Positions 35,485-45,890 are shown, counted from the first letter of the stretch. The stretch: 64,000 bases of DNA from Winogradskyella wandonensis (GCF_004346845.1 NZ_SMGI01000001.1:901116-965115); one strand, 5' to 3'. The notes: generated by a model from the sequence alone, not told the origin. Numbers and translations: made by a program.

Positions 35485-36357
35485 TTAGCCGATAACTTCA
35501 GCGACTTTCTTTCCTATTTCTGCTGGAGAGTCTACTACGTGAATACCACATTCTCTCATGATTTTCTTTTTGGCTTGTGCAGTATCATCACTACCACCAA
35601 CTATAGCTCCAGCATGACCCATCGTACGTCCAGCAGGAGCAGTTTCGCCAGCAATAAATCCAACAATTGGCTTCTTGCTTCCGCTTTCTTTATACCAATT
35701 TGCAGCATCTGCTTCTAGCTGACCGCCTATTTCGCCAATCATAACTACAGCTTCTGTTTCTGGGTCATTAATTAATAGCTCTACTGCTTCTTTAGTAGTT
35801 GTACCAATTATTGGGTCACCACCAATACCAATCGCAGTAGTAATTCCTAAGCCCTGTTTTACAACTTGGTCAGCCGCTTCGTAAGTTAAAGTTCCAGATT
35901 TTGAAACGATACCCACTTTTCCTGATTTAAAAACGAAACCTGGCATAATACCCACCTTTGCTTCTCCTGGCGTAATTACGCCTGGACAATTAGGGCCAAC
36001 TAGGCGACAATCTCTATCTTTAATGTAATCTGCAGCTTTAATCATGTCTGCTACAGGAATACCTTCCGTAATTGTAATAATTACTTTAATTCCTGCATCT
36101 GCAGCTTCCATAATAGCATCGGCAGCAAATGCTGGTGGCACAAAAATAATTGTAGTATCCGCACCAACTTTTTCTACAGCTTCTGAAACTGTATTAAAAA
36201 CTGGTCTGTCTAAGTGTGTTTGACCACCTTTACCTGGTGTAACACCACCTACAACGTTCGTTCCGTATTCTATCATTTGACTGGCGTGAAACGTTCCTTC
36301 ACTACCTGTAAATCCTTGTACTATTATTTTTGAATTTTTATTGACTAAAACGCTCAT
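35485..36357 (-). CDS. sucD: Succinyl-CoA synthetase, alpha subunit
   Basis: 290 residues. CoA-binding Rossmann start ([28 protein letters not shown]), [15 protein letters not shown] and the phospho-histidine block [14 protein letters not shown]. With SucC (elsewhere) it makes succinate and ATP/GTP from succinyl-CoA in the TCA cycle. It carries its own -7 element at 36392-36399 and terminator at 35388, so it may be expressed apart from the lpx genes upstream. Confidence 0.96.
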   Translation of the reverse strand: MSVLVNKNSKIIVQGFTGSEGTFHASQMIEYGTNVVGGVTPGKGGQTHLDRPVFNTVSEAVEKVGADTTIIFVPPAFAADAIMEAADAGIKVIITITEGIPVADMIKAADYIKDRDCRLVGPNCPGVITPGEAKVGIMPGFVFKSGKVGIVSKSGTLTYEAADQVVKQGLGITTAIGIGGDPIIGTTTKEAVELLINDPETEAVVMIGEIGGQLEADAANWYKESGSKKPIVGFIAGETAPAGRTMGHAGAIVGGSDDTAQAKKKIMRECGIHVVDSPAEIGKKVAEVIG

Positions 36358-36391
36358 GAATATTTTGAATTTTAATTCGGTTAAAACGATG

Positions 36392-36399
36392 CAAAAATA
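36392..36399 (-). promoter_or_regulatory. -7 promoter element (TATTTTTG) for sucD
   Basis: Minus-strand TATTTTTG, exact TAnnTTTG match, 35 bases before the sucD ATG. Confidence 0.5.
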
Positions 36400-36443
36400 A
36401 GTCTTTTACAACTTATTTACGAAATGTTTATAGTAATTATTTG

Positions 36444-36827
36444 TTAAGAACCTATGGTCTTCTCGTCAGCTAGTTGGCTAATCTCATAACAACGAAAAAG
36501 CTTGTTGTCTTTAACTTCCCATATGGCAATAAAATGGGCTAAAAGAACTTCTTCGCTAGAGTCTTCTATTGTTCTAGCGTAAGCGTGATGACGGCTAATT
36601 ACATGGTTTCCACTCTCAAATAGATGTGTATGCTCGAATCTCAGGCTTTCGTAAGACGAGCGTATGCCTTCGAAAAAAACAACAACATCATTGTATCTAA
36701 GTAAAGAAAAACCACTACTACTATTCCAATGTAACTCGCAATCTTTATGAAAAAATGTTTTAACCAAATCATTATTATTGGCCATATCTGAGTTATAAAA
36801 TTGTTGTAAAAGTTCTTTTGAAGACAT
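36444..36827 (-). CDS. NTF2-like (SnoaL-type) domain protein
   Basis: 127 residues, soluble. The pattern FYNSDMANNNDLVKTFFHKDCELHWNSSSGF, YNDVVVFFEGI, HTHLFESGNHVISRHHAYARTIEDSSEEVLLAHFIAIWEVKDNKLFRCYE is that of the NTF2/SnoaL alpha+beta cone fold, a general ligand or small-enzyme fold. Its reaction is not predictable. It starts 2 bases after the stop of the lpxD paralogue and may be its translational partner. Confidence 0.8.
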   Translation of the reverse strand: MSSKELLQQFYNSDMANNNDLVKTFFHKDCELHWNSSSGFSLLRYNDVVVFFEGIRSSYESLRFEHTHLFESGNHVISRHHAYARTIEDSSEEVLLAHFIAIWEVKDNKLFRCYEISQLADEKTIGS

Positions 36828-36829
36828 TG

Positions 36830-37771
36830 TTAACCTTTTAAATGTTTTACTTTATTAATCAATTCTGGAATCTGTTTTATTGAAGCCAATTCTTTGTATT
36901 TGGTTCTTATATCTTCCGCTGGAGACCCAAAATAAGTTTTATGACCATCTAATGACTTGCTTATACCCGATTGGGCTAAAATCACAGCTTTTTCACCAAT
37001 AGTAATGCCGCTTGTTATACCGACTTGTCCCCAAATTGTTACACTATCTTGGATAACAACACAACCTGCAATTCCAGAATGCGATGCAATAAGGCAATCT
37101 TTACCAATTATAGTGTCATGCCCAACTTGAATTTGATTGTCTAGCTTAGAGCCTCTACCAATAGTTGTGTCGCCCGTAACACCTCTGTCTATGGTACATG
37201 ACGCACCTATATCTACATTATCTTCAATAACTACTTTACCACTTGACTTTAGTCTATCATAGCCATCCGGACGTCTCTTGTAATAAAACGCATTAGCTCC
37301 TAAAACGGTGCCCGAATGAATTGTAACATTATCACCAATTACTGTATCATCATAAATACTAACATTTGCATGTATAATACAATTATTGCCAATGGTTACG
37401 TTATGACCAATAAATACATTGGGCTGAATGACTGTGTTTTTGCCTATCAATGCAGAAGATGAAATAGAAGCTGTCGCGGTAATGAACGGCTTAAACTTAT
37501 CTGTTAGAATATTAAAGTCTCTAAAAGGGTCGTCCGAAATAAGTAATGCCTTGCCATCTGGGCAATCAACTTCTTTATTGATAAGAATGATTGTTGCTGC
37601 TGAATTTAAAGCTTTATCGTAGTATTTAGGGTGATCAACAAAAACGATATCACCTACTTCTACGACGTGAATCTCGTTCATTCCTAAAACAGAAAAATCA
37701 TCAGCTCCCACATATTTAGAGTTGATGATTTCTGCAATTTCTTTGAGTTTGTAAATTCTTGGGAATTTCAT
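36830..37771 (-). CDS. LpxD-like N-acyltransferase (paralogue)
   Basis: 313 residues. N-terminal LpxD-like domain (about 1-95) and a left-handed beta helix built of hexapeptide repeats (about 100-265), including TIGRGSKLDNQIQVGHDTIIGKD with the conserved His following LDNQIQ. The helical end PAEDIRTKYKELASIKQIPELI resembles that of LpxD. A second, more canonical LpxD is at 41373. Such paralogues are common in Bacteroidota next to efp and sucD. It may add a different acyl group or act on another substrate; which is not shown by the sequence. Confidence 0.88.
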   Translation of the reverse strand: MKFPRIYKLKEIAEIINSKYVGADDFSVLGMNEIHVVEVGDIVFVDHPKYYDKALNSAATIILINKEVDCPDGKALLISDDPFRDFNILTDKFKPFITATASISSSALIGKNTVIQPNVFIGHNVTIGNNCIIHANVSIYDDTVIGDNVTIHSGTVLGANAFYYKRRPDGYDRLKSSGKVVIEDNVDIGASCTIDRGVTGDTTIGRGSKLDNQIQVGHDTIIGKDCLIASHSGIAGCVVIQDSVTIWGQVGITSGITIGEKAVILAQSGISKSLDGHKTYFGSPAEDIRTKYKELASIKQIPELINKVKHLKG

Positions 37772-37774
37772 GAC

Positions 37775-38377
37775 TTATAACACTTTAAATGTCCCATTTA
37801 TATATTCAAACGTATTTTCAAATTTATCTTTCTTATCATCGAGTGTCCAATTCATAAGCATGTAGATATTTTCTTCACCTTCAACAAAACCAACGACATA
37901 GAAAGCATCAATACTATCTACTCTACCTGTAGCTTTTATTTGTCTTGCAGGTAAGCCGTTAATCATAGTTAAACCATAATCTTGAATTTTAATGTTATCG
38001 ATTGATTCTTCGAACATTTTCTTTTGAACTATCACATAGTTTTCGATTGGAGATAACTGATTATCGTATTCTTCAATTTCTTTGAAAATATCGATAAATT
38101 CTTGTTTATTCTCATGAATAACTACAGAATATGCCTCTTTATAAATATTAGCATACTCCAAAGATGCCTCTGGATGTAGAGATGGCATGTTTTTCATATA
38201 TTTTGGAACATCTAATTGATATAAGCTATCGATGGTAATAGTTTGATAGGCACTCTCGGATAAAGACTCCGAACCACCAGAAGTAACATTATCTGCCGCT
38301 TCGCTAAGCATTTGAATGCAGCTAGATACTGTTAAAAATAATGCTAGAATAAAGCTAGCTTTTAAAATTTGTTTCAT
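37775..38377 (-). CDS. Lipoprotein of unknown function
   Basis: 200 residues with a lipoprotein signal (ALFLTVSSC, Cys20). The mature part is acidic and includes PKYMKNMPSLHPEASLEYANIYKEAYSVVIHE and MINGLPARQIKATGRVDSIDAFYVVGFVEGEENIYMLMNWT. No recognised domain. The pattern resembles small lipoproteins with a 'P.R..K..G' beta sheet, like the secreted protein at 33976-34572. It is cotranscribed with the lpxD paralogue, starting 3 bases ahead of it. Confidence 0.75.
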   Translation of the reverse strand: MKQILKASFILALFLTVSSCIQMLSEAADNVTSGGSESLSESAYQTITIDSLYQLDVPKYMKNMPSLHPEASLEYANIYKEAYSVVIHENKQEFIDIFKEIEEYDNQLSPIENYVIVQKKMFEESIDNIKIQDYGLTMINGLPARQIKATGRVDSIDAFYVVGFVEGEENIYMLMNWTLDDKKDKFENTFEYINGTFKVL

Positions 38378-38478
38378 GTGTTTACTTTGTTATTCTGAAA
38401 CGTTAACATGGAAACTTAAACGATTAAAACACTCACTCTTATGAATGCTTTAAGAATAATTTAATCGCGTAGGCTTCC

Positions 38479-39045
38479 TTAGTCTTTAATACGTTCTTTG
38501 TACGTCCCCTTTTCAGTTTCGATTTTAATTTTATCGCCTTCGTTTATAAAAAGCGGTACGTTTACGGTGGCTCCTGTTTCTACAGTTGCAGGTTTGGTAG
38601 CGTTAGTTGCAGTATTACCTTTTACGCCTGGCTCTGTGTGCGTAACTTCTAAAATTACTGTAGCAGGCATGTCTACCGAAAGCGGCATGTTATCTTCTGT
38701 GTTAATCTGAATGGTTACAATTTCACCTTCTTTCATTAAATCAGGTCTATCTAACGCACTTTCTAATAATCGGATTTGTGTATAGTCTGCCTCATTCATA
38801 AAATGATAAAATTCACCATCATTGTATAAATATTGAAACTTGTGAGTTTCTACTCTAACATCTTCAATTTTATGTCCCGCAGAAAATGTGTTATCAATAA
38901 CTTTTCCTGTGGTTACACTTTTTAATTTAGTCCTAACAAAAGCCGGTCCTTTTCCTGGCTTTACATGTAAAAACTCGATGATTTTATAAATGTCGTTATT
39001 ATATTTAATGCATAAACCGTTTCTAATATCTGATGTACTTGCCAT
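38479..39045 (-). CDS. efp: Elongation factor P
   Basis: 188 residues. Three beta barrels: KOW-like N-domain with the tip Lys32 (KPGKGPAF), OB domains (NTFSAGHKIEDVRVETHKFQYLY and NVPLFINEGDKIKIETEKGTYKER). It relieves ribosome stalling at polyproline. Tip residue is unmodified-looking Lys with flanking Gly, as in many bacteria. It lies between lpxA and the lipoprotein gene. Confidence 0.96.
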   Translation of the reverse strand: MASTSDIRNGLCIKYNNDIYKIIEFLHVKPGKGPAFVRTKLKSVTTGKVIDNTFSAGHKIEDVRVETHKFQYLYNDGEFYHFMNEADYTQIRLLESALDRPDLMKEGEIVTIQINTEDNMPLSVDMPATVILEVTHTEPGVKGNTATNATKPATVETGATVNVPLFINEGDKIKIETEKGTYKERIKD

Positions 39046-39105
39046 AATTATAGTATAGTCGTTTTTCTATTTTATTTATTATTTCTCCTAAATGAGATTT
39101 TATTT

Positions 39106-39891
39106 TTAGTTTGATTTAAAATACCCTTTCATAATTCCTCTGTGCGAATTCTTTATAAACTGAAGTATTTCGTCACGTTCTGGAGTAGCTTCCATCTCAG
39201 CCTCAATTAAGTCGGATGCTTGAGAATTGTTGTAGTTTTTTTGATAAAGGATTCTGTATATGTCCTGTATTTCTCTAATTTTTTCTGTTGTAAATCCGCG
39301 ACGTCTTAACCCCACAGAATTAATACCAACATAAGATAATGGTTCTCTAGCAGCTTTTACATACGGAGGCACATCTTTTCTTACTAAAGAACCGCCAGTA
39401 ACAAAAGCATGATTACCAATTGAACAAAATTGATGCACAGCTGTCATACCCGCTAGAATAACATAATCGCCTACTGTAATATGTCCTGCTAATGTGCTAT
39501 TATTAGAGAAAATACAGTTATTACCAACAATACAATCGTGAGCAACGTGGCAATATGCCATAATAAGACAGTTATTGCCAATAACCGTTTTCATGCGGTC
39601 TGCCGTACCTCTATTTATAGTTACACATTCTCTAATAGTTACATTATCACCAATTTCTACAGTTGTCTCTTCATCGTTATACTTTAAATCTTGAGGTACC
39701 GCAGAAATAACTGCTCCTGGAAAAATGTTACAATTTTTACCTATTCGAGCGCCTTCCATAATGGTAACGTTGCTACCTATCCATGTACCTTCGCCAATAA
39801 CCACATTATTGTGTATGGTTGTAAAAGGCTCTATAACTACATTTTTAGCAATTTTTGCTCCAGGATGGACGTAAGCTAAAGGTTGATTCAT
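39106..39891 (-). CDS. lpxA: UDP-N-acetylglucosamine acyltransferase
   Basis: 261 residues. Left-handed beta helix with hexapeptide repeats (VIGEGTWIGSNVTIMEGARIGKNCNIF) and the catalytic His in AYCHVAHDCIVGNN, then C-terminal helices with GLRRRGFTTEKIREIQDIYRIL. First step of lipid A synthesis, cytoplasmic, acyl-ACP dependent. Consistent with neighbouring lpxC-fabZ and lpxD. Confidence 0.97.
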   Translation of the reverse strand: MNQPLAYVHPGAKIAKNVVIEPFTTIHNNVVIGEGTWIGSNVTIMEGARIGKNCNIFPGAVISAVPQDLKYNDEETTVEIGDNVTIRECVTINRGTADRMKTVIGNNCLIMAYCHVAHDCIVGNNCIFSNNSTLAGHITVGDYVILAGMTAVHQFCSIGNHAFVTGGSLVRKDVPPYVKAAREPLSYVGINSVGLRRRGFTTEKIREIQDIYRILYQKNYNNSQASDLIEAEMEATPERDEILQFIKNSHRGIMKGYFKSN

Positions 39892-39979
39892 TTTCTTGAA
39901 ATTTTATTTTTTATTAATAGGAGAAAACGCATCCACCTATTGACCAACGTTGTTTATCATTAAAACTCGTGAGGTACAT

Positions 39980-41386
39980 TTATTTTACTTTAGATATTTG
40001 CGCCATTAACTCGGCTTCGGCACATAATTTACCATTGGCATAGGCATAGCCTTGCATGTGGCAAATACCTCGTCTAATTGGTGTTATTAAATCACACTTA
40101 AAGATTAAAGTATCGCCAGGTATAACTTTTTGCTTAAACTTTACTTTGTCAATTTTCATGAAAAATGTTAAATAGTTCTCTGGGTCAGGTACTGTACTCA
40201 AAACCAAGATTCCTCCTGTCTGAGCCATCGCTTCTACTATTAGCACACCTGGCATTACTGGCGCACCAGGAAAATGTCCTTTAAAGAACTCCTCGTTCAT
40301 TGTGACATTTTTCATACCAATAACGCTACTTTCTGTCAGTTCGAAAATCTTATCGATAAGCAAGAAAGGTTGTCTATGCGGAAGCATATCCATGATTTGA
40401 TTAACATCCATGAGCGGCGTTGCATTCAAATCTACTTGAGGTACGTTATTGCGTCTTTCATTTTTTATAATTTTAGACATTTTCTTTGCAAATTGTGTGT
40501 TTACAAAGTGTCCTGGCTTATTGGCGATAACTTTACCTCTAATTCTTGTGCCTATTAAAGCTAAATCTCCGATAACGTCCAATAATTTATGTCTTGCTGC
40601 TTCGTTAGGGTGATGAAGTGTTAGATTGTCTAAAATTCCATTTGGCTTAACGGCAATCTTATCTTTATTAAACGCCACTCTTAATTTATCCATAGTTTCA
40701 GGAGACAACTCCTTATCTACATAAACTATAGCGTTATTTAAATCGCCGCCTTTTATTAAGCCATGTTCTAATAACATTTCTAATTCATGCAAGAAACTAA
40801 ATGTTCTAGAATCTGCTATTTCAGTTTTAAATTCTGAAATTTTATTTAAGGTCGCATTTTGGGTGCCTAAAACCTTAGTACCAAAATCGACCATGGTGGT
40901 CACTTGATAGCTATCTGCAGGCATTAAAATAACTTCACTGCCTGATTCTTCGTCTGTATAAGATACGACTTCTTTTACAACAAATTCTTCACGTAAAGCG
41001 TCTTGCTCGATAATCCCAGCCTTTTCTAAAGCTTCGACAAAAAACTTGGACGAACCATCCATAATTGGTGGCTCTGAGGCATTTAATTCTATTACTGCAT
41101 TGTCGATATCCAAGCCAACTAAAGCGGCTAAAACGTGTTCGCATGTTTGAATTGTAACACCATTCTTCTCTAAACACGTACCGCGTTGTGTACTGGTTAC
41201 ATAATTAGCATCTGCTTCGATTTTAGGATTTCCCTCTAAATCTACACGTTGAAAAACAAAACCAGAATTAGGAGCTCCTGATTTAAAGACTAACGTCACA
41301 TTGGCTCCAGTATGAAGACCTACACCTTCTAGACTGACCTCATTCTCTATAGTTTTCTGTTTGATGTCTGTTTTAATTATTGCCAT
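39980..41386 (-). CDS. lpxC-fabZ: Bifunctional LpxC deacetylase / FabZ dehydratase
   Basis: 468 residues, the Bacteroidota fusion. LpxC part (about 1-310): [35 protein letters not shown] and zinc motif [20 protein letters not shown] (H-x3-D). FabZ part (about 325-468): [11 protein letters not shown], catalytic His in [20 protein letters not shown]. It deacetylates the LpxA product and dehydrates hydroxyacyl-ACP, joining lipid A and fatty acid synthesis. Start overlaps the end of lpxD by 14 bases. Confidence 0.96.
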   Translation of the reverse strand: MAIIKTDIKQKTIENEVSLEGVGLHTGANVTLVFKSGAPNSGFVFQRVDLEGNPKIEADANYVTSTQRGTCLEKNGVTIQTCEHVLAALVGLDIDNAVIELNASEPPIMDGSSKFFVEALEKAGIIEQDALREEFVVKEVVSYTDEESGSEVILMPADSYQVTTMVDFGTKVLGTQNATLNKISEFKTEIADSRTFSFLHELEMLLEHGLIKGGDLNNAIVYVDKELSPETMDKLRVAFNKDKIAVKPNGILDNLTLHHPNEAARHKLLDVIGDLALIGTRIRGKVIANKPGHFVNTQFAKKMSKIIKNERRNNVPQVDLNATPLMDVNQIMDMLPHRQPFLLIDKIFELTESSVIGMKNVTMNEEFFKGHFPGAPVMPGVLIVEAMAQTGGILVLSTVPDPENYLTFFMKIDKVKFKQKVIPGDTLIFKCDLITPIRRGICHMQGYAYANGKLCAEAELMAQISKVK

Positions 41387-42401
41387 CTAATTTTTTTTCT
41401 ATAGCATTAATATTTTTTACAATCTTTGGCAGATTTTTAAAGTGAACATAAGACTTATTATAGTCTCCGTATCCTAGTGCTGGAGAACCTTGAAGCACTT
41501 CGTTATCTTTAATGTTTCGACCAATCCCTGATTGCGCTTGTATTTTTACGTTGTTTCCTATTGAAATATGGCCAACAATTCCGACTTGGCCTCCAATCTG
41601 ACAATTTTCGCCAATCTTAGTAGAACCAGCAATACCTGTTTGTGCAGCAATCACCGTGTTTTTACCAATCTCTACATTGTGTGCAATTTGTATTTGGTTA
41701 TCTAACTTAACTCCCTTTCTTATAATTGTAGAACCTAAAGTAGCTCTATCTATTGTAGTTCCTGCTCCAATATCAACGTTGTCTTCGAGAATTACGTTTC
41801 CTATTTGTGGTACTTTGGAGTATTCGCCATTTTCATCTGGAGCGAAACCAAAACCATCGGCACCAATAATTGCTCCAGAATTAATTACACAGTTTTTTCC
41901 AATAATGCATTCTGAGTATATTTTACCACCAGAAAAAACAATGCTATTATCGCCTAAAGTAACATTATCGCCAATGTATGAGTTTGGAAATATTTTAACA
42001 TTATCGCCAATTACTACATTATTACCTATATAAGAGAACGCACCAATGTAATGGTTCTCTCCTATTGTTGCCGAATCTGAAACAAAAGATGGCTGCTCTA
42101 CGCCAGTCTTGTTTAATTTTATTTGATTGTAATATTCTAAAAGCTTGGTAAATGCCTTGTAAGCATCTTCTACCTTTATAAGCGTAGTTGAAAGCTCCTC
42201 GTCTGGAACAAAGTCCGCATTAACAATGGTTATAGATGCCTTAGTCGAATAGATGTAGGGCTTATATTTTGGATTTGCTAAAAACGTTAGTGTACCTTCT
42301 GTACCTTCTTCTATTTTAGCTAATTGAGACACTTCAGCATTAGGATTACCAACTATGGTTCCGTCTAAAATGCCTGCAATTTGTTCTGCTGTAAATTTCA
42401 A
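41373..42401 (-). CDS. lpxD: UDP-3-O-acylglucosamine N-acyltransferase
   Basis: 342 residues, canonical length. N-terminal uridine-binding domain with [15 protein letters not shown], hexapeptide-repeat beta helix with [19 protein letters not shown], and the catalytic His in [14 protein letters not shown]. It adds the second acyl chain of lipid A. First gene of the lpx unit, with a -7 element 30 bases upstream. Confidence 0.96.
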   Translation of the reverse strand: MKFTAEQIAGILDGTIVGNPNAEVSQLAKIEEGTEGTLTFLANPKYKPYIYSTKASITIVNADFVPDEELSTTLIKVEDAYKAFTKLLEYYNQIKLNKTGVEQPSFVSDSATIGENHYIGAFSYIGNNVVIGDNVKIFPNSYIGDNVTLGDNSIVFSGGKIYSECIIGKNCVINSGAIIGADGFGFAPDENGEYSKVPQIGNVILEDNVDIGAGTTIDRATLGSTIIRKGVKLDNQIQIAHNVEIGKNTVIAAQTGIAGSTKIGENCQIGGQVGIVGHISIGNNVKIQAQSGIGRNIKDNEVLQGSPALGYGDYNKSYVHFKNLPKIVKNINAIEKKLDGNN

Positions 42402-42430
42402 GTGATTTGTTTAATCTTTGGTTGTTCTCG

Positions 42431-42438
42431 CAAAAATA
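42431..42438 (-). promoter_or_regulatory. -7 promoter element (TATTTTTG) for the lpx unit
   Basis: Minus-strand TATTTTTG, exact TAnnTTTG match, 30 bases before the lpxD ATG. No convincing -33 TTG at the usual spacing was found. Confidence 0.5.
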
Positions 42439-42449
42439 GAAAAAATGTC

Positions 42450-43676
42450 TTACAATTTGTTTTTAGGATAGCATATATAATATTTTGTCATTGGTTTACT
42501 AAGAGCCTTTAGGTTAAGATGGTCTGATGCTTTAACAATATCTTTTACCTTACCTGTTTTAAGTAAAATTTTAATTTGCTGTTGCTTAGGATTGTAAGCT
42601 CTATTAGAAACTTGGCCACTAAATACAAAATAACTAGCCTCTTCTTCAGAGATGTTGTATTCTTTCATTAATGCCTCTTTATGTAGCTTTAAAACTGAAG
42701 ATTTTATGGCATTATTCTTCAATTTCACCTTTAATAAATCTCTATTTATAATAATATCGCATAGATTCTTTAAAACGAAGTCGTCATGATGTTGCCACGC
42801 CTTCATAGCAGAAACAATATCATAATCGTCTAATTGCGAAAAAATATCAAGATGTGAATCATTAAAACTTTGGAGGTCAACGTTGTTTTCTAAGAAATAG
42901 GTTAACGGCTTGCTTGCTTCTAGTTTTTCTCCGTTTTCTACCAACTCTTTAGCTCTTCTAAGAACTCTTGTTAATAGTTGTTCTGCAACTAAACCAGTTT
43001 TATGAAGATAAACTTGCCAATACATAAATCGCCTAGAAATTAAAAACTTCTCGACGCTGTAAATGCCCTTTTCTTCGATAACAATATTGTCATCGACCAC
43101 GTTAAGCATAGTTATTAATCGTTCGCTATTAATGTTACCTTCGGCGACTCCGGTATAAAAACTATCTCGTTTTAAATAATCAGCTCTATCCATATCTAAC
43201 TGACTAGAAATAAGCTGACACATAAACTGTCGATGATAGTCTCCTTTAAAAATTTGAATGGCTAAGGTTAAACTTCCGTTAAAATCGTCATTGAGCTTTT
43301 CCATAAAACGAAGCGAAATTTCTTCGTGAGAAATACCATTAACAATGCTATGCTCCATAGCATGAGAGAACGGCCCATGACCAATATCATGCAATAAAAT
43401 GGCAATATAAAGTGCTGTTTCTTCATCCTCTGAAATTCTAACACCCTTAAAACGAAGTACATTGACAGCTTTTTGCATTAAATACATGCTACCAATAGCA
43501 TGATGAAAACGCGTGTGATGTGCACCAGGATACACTAAATAAGACATACCCATTTGACTAATTCGGCGTAGTCTTTGGAAGTATTTATGCTCAATTAAAT
43601 CAAAAACAAGCGTATTTGGGATTGTAATAAAACCGTAAATTGGGTCGTTAAATATTTTTAGCTTATTATTTGACAA
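42450..43676 (-). CDS. HD domain phosphohydrolase (SAMHD1-like fold)
   Basis: 408 residues. The N-terminal IFNDPIYGFITIPN and FQRLRRISQMGMSYLVYPGAHHTRFHHAIG, followed by the HD dyad LLHDIGHGPFSHAMEH, then DQLDMDRADYLKRDSFYTGVAEG, are the signature of bacterial deoxyguanosinetriphosphatase-like HD hydrolases. Substrate is unknown; dNTPase or related nucleotide hydrolase is likely. It is transcribed divergently from porX (35 bases apart), with no promoter overlap problem. Confidence 0.92.
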   Translation of the reverse strand: MSNNKLKIFNDPIYGFITIPNTLVFDLIEHKYFQRLRRISQMGMSYLVYPGAHHTRFHHAIGSMYLMQKAVNVLRFKGVRISEDEETALYIAILLHDIGHGPFSHAMEHSIVNGISHEEISLRFMEKLNDDFNGSLTLAIQIFKGDYHRQFMCQLISSQLDMDRADYLKRDSFYTGVAEGNINSERLITMLNVVDDNIVIEEKGIYSVEKFLISRRFMYWQVYLHKTGLVAEQLLTRVLRRAKELVENGEKLEASKPLTYFLENNVDLQSFNDSHLDIFSQLDDYDIVSAMKAWQHHDDFVLKNLCDIIINRDLLKVKLKNNAIKSSVLKLHKEALMKEYNISEEEASYFVFSGQVSNRAYNPKQQQIKILLKTGKVKDIVKASDHLNLKALSKPMTKYYICYPKNKL

Positions 43677-43711
43677 ATGACTATAATTTATTAACCAGAA
43701 AACAAATATAC

Positions 43712-45265
43712 ATGAACACTATAAATATTCTTTGGGTAGATGACGAAATTGACTTACTTAAGCCTCATATTTTATTCTTAGAAAGCAAAAATTACAATGT
43801 TTCTACATGTCAAAGCGGTACAGAAGCCTTAGAGGTTATTAATGACACCAACTTTGATATTGTTTTTTTAGACGAGAATATGCCAGGTCTTACTGGTTTA
43901 GAAACATTGACCGAGCTTAAGGAACGTCGCCCAAATCTTCCTGTGGTAATGATTACCAAAAGTGAAGAAGAATATATTATGGAGGAAGCCATTGGCAGTA
44001 AAATCGCCGATTATCTTATTAAGCCTGTAAATCCTAATCAGATATTACTAAGCTTAAAGAAAAATTTAGACCATTCGCGATTAATTTCAGAAAAAACAAC
44101 ATCGAACTATCAACAAGAATTTAGAAAAATAGCCATGGATTTATCTATGGTTAATACTTACGAAGAATGGGCTGAATTATACCAAAAGCTAATTTATTGG
44201 GAGCTTGAGTTAGAAAATATTGAAGATATTGGCATGACAGATATATTAGAATCTCAGAAAAATGAAGCCAATACACAGTTTGGGAAATTTATAGAGAAAA
44301 ACTATACAAATTGGTTTCAGCCCAATACCGATGCGCCTTTAATGTCTCATAATTTATTCAGAGAAAAAGTTGTGCCAGAATTGAGTGATAAGCAACCTAC
44401 GCTTATGGTAGTTATAGATAATTTAAGATATGACCAATGGCGCGCTTTCGAGCCTATTGTAAATAATTATTATAAGAAATCCTCAGAAATATCATTTTAC
44501 AGTATTTTGCCTACTGCTACACAATATGCTAGAAATGCCATATTTTCTGGATTGATGCCTGCTGATATGGAAAAATTGTTCCCGCAGTATTGGAAAAACG
44601 ATACTGATGAAGGCGGTAAAAATCTACATGAAGAAGATTTTCTAAGAGAGCAGTTAAAGCGATTAGGACTAAGCCATATTAGCTATGAGTATCATAAAAT
44701 CACGAGTTTAAAATCGGGAAAAAAGTTAGTTGAAAATTTTAAGAGTTTAAAAAACAACGATTTAAGCGTTGTTGTTTACAATTTTGTAGATATGTTATCC
44801 CATTCTAAAACCGAAATGGAGGTTGTAAAGGAACTAGCATCTAATGACAAAGCCTATAGGTCTTTAACACAAAGCTGGTTTAAAAATTCACCGTTATTAG
44901 AGATGATTCAACAAGCACAACAACTAGGATTCAAGCTTATATTAACAACAGACCATGGGACTATAAATGTTTCTGCTCCGACAAAAGTAATTGGCGATAG
45001 AGATACCAGCCTAAATTTAAGATACAAAACAGGTCGTAGCTTAACTTATAACGATAAAGATGTTTTGGCTATAAAAGACCCAAAATCGATACATCTACCA
45101 TCTATTACCATGAGCAGCTCGTTTATATTTGCAAAAAACGATTTGTTTTTAGCCTATCCTAACAACTTTAACCATTACGTAAGCTATTACCGAAATACCT
45201 ACCAGCATGGCGGTGTTTCCTTAGAAGAAATGATAATTCCTTTCGTAGTTTTAGACCCTAAGTAA
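43712..45265 (+). CDS. porX: PorX, response regulator with PglZ domain
   Basis: 517 residues from the ATG at 43712; a longer frame (43670) would include 14 unlikely residues overlapping the divergent gene. N-terminal receiver domain (1-120): acidic pocket Asp10/Asp11, phospho-acceptor Asp54 (VFLDENMPG), Thr and Lys in the right places (VMITKS, LIKPVNP). C-terminal PglZ/alkaline-phosphatase-like domain (about 195-517): MVVIDNLRYDQW, SILPTATQYAR, LILTTDHG. PorX with PorY regulates the type IX secretion system and gliding; the PglZ part was reported to hydrolyse cyclic oligonucleotides. In flavobacteria it is near tsaE, as here. Confidence 0.95.
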   Translation: MNTINILWVDDEIDLLKPHILFLESKNYNVSTCQSGTEALEVINDTNFDIVFLDENMPGLTGLETLTELKERRPNLPVVMITKSEEEYIMEEAIGSKIADYLIKPVNPNQILLSLKKNLDHSRLISEKTTSNYQQEFRKIAMDLSMVNTYEEWAELYQKLIYWELELENIEDIGMTDILESQKNEANTQFGKFIEKNYTNWFQPNTDAPLMSHNLFREKVVPELSDKQPTLMVVIDNLRYDQWRAFEPIVNNYYKKSSEISFYSILPTATQYARNAIFSGLMPADMEKLFPQYWKNDTDEGGKNLHEEDFLREQLKRLGLSHISYEYHKITSLKSGKKLVENFKSLKNNDLSVVVYNFVDMLSHSKTEMEVVKELASNDKAYRSLTQSWFKNSPLLEMIQQAQQLGFKLILTTDHGTINVSAPTKVIGDRDTSLNLRYKTGRSLTYNDKDVLAIKDPKSIHLPSITMSSSFIFAKNDLFLAYPNNFNHYVSYYRNTYQHGGVSLEEMIIPFVVLDPK

Positions 45266-45364
45266 GTCTATGTAAAGCATAAAAATCCGACGAAATACAC
45301 TTTTCTCTAGGTTTTTTGATGAATTATATGTAATATTGTCCATGGAAATTTTTAAGTATAAAAC

Positions 45365-45820
45365 TTGAAAAATCAAAGCATTACATATCATTTAGAAGAA
45401 ATAGAAAACGCTGCTAAGGTTGTACTCTCATCACTTACATCTAAAGTTGTACGCTTTAATGGAAATATGGGCGCAGGAAAAACAACGCTTATAAAAACCA
45501 TTGCAAAACAATTGGGAAGTACGGACGATGTTAGCAGCCCTACTTTCTCTATAGTAAATGAATACAGCTTAGACAATGATAAAATTTTTCATTTCGATTT
45601 CTACAGGCTAGAATCGATTGAAGAAGCGTATAGTATAGGAATTGAAGATTATTTTGAAACTAACCATTGGATATTTATCGAATGGGCAGAACGTGTAGAA
45701 GAACTACTTCCTAAAGATGCTTGTGTTATAGACATAAACATACTTAATCCAACAGAAAGAGCCCTCAAATTAACCCTAAAGACTAATAATTTAACCGAAA
45801 ACATGCAATACAACAGCTAA
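45365..45820 (+). CDS. tsaE: tRNA threonylcarbamoyladenosine ATPase
   Basis: 151 residues, TTG start. Walker A motif GNMGAGKTT (Lys39), the SPTFSIVNEY switch and FHFDFYRLESIEEAYSIGIEDYF and WIFIEWAERVEELLP, as in TsaE. Supports TsaBD in t6A37 formation. The TTG gives the family-typical start; no in-frame ATG exists nearby. Located between porX and a small exported protein. Confidence 0.95.
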   Translation: MKNQSITYHLEEIENAAKVVLSSLTSKVVRFNGNMGAGKTTLIKTIAKQLGSTDDVSSPTFSIVNEYSLDNDKIFHFDFYRLESIEEAYSIGIEDYFETNHWIFIEWAERVEELLPKDACVIDINILNPTERALKLTLKTNNLTENMQYNS

Positions 45821-45848
45821 CATAACGTACAAATTACCACCAAATTAG

Positions 45849-45890
45849 TTTTAGTATTACGGTTTTTCCGTAATTAAAATACTAAAATTC
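45849..45890. repeat. Nested inverted repeat between tsaE and the next gene
   Basis: Outer arms TTTTAGTATT and AATACTAAAA enclose an inner hairpin (ATTACGG, TTTTT, CCGTAAT). No T-run follows, so it is not a standard terminator. Confidence 0.5.

Noticed and set aside
43670-43711. porX start at 43670
   Set aside because: It overlaps the start region of the divergent HD gene and adds a non-conserved peptide; the ATG at 43712 places the receiver domain start (INILWVDDE) correctly.
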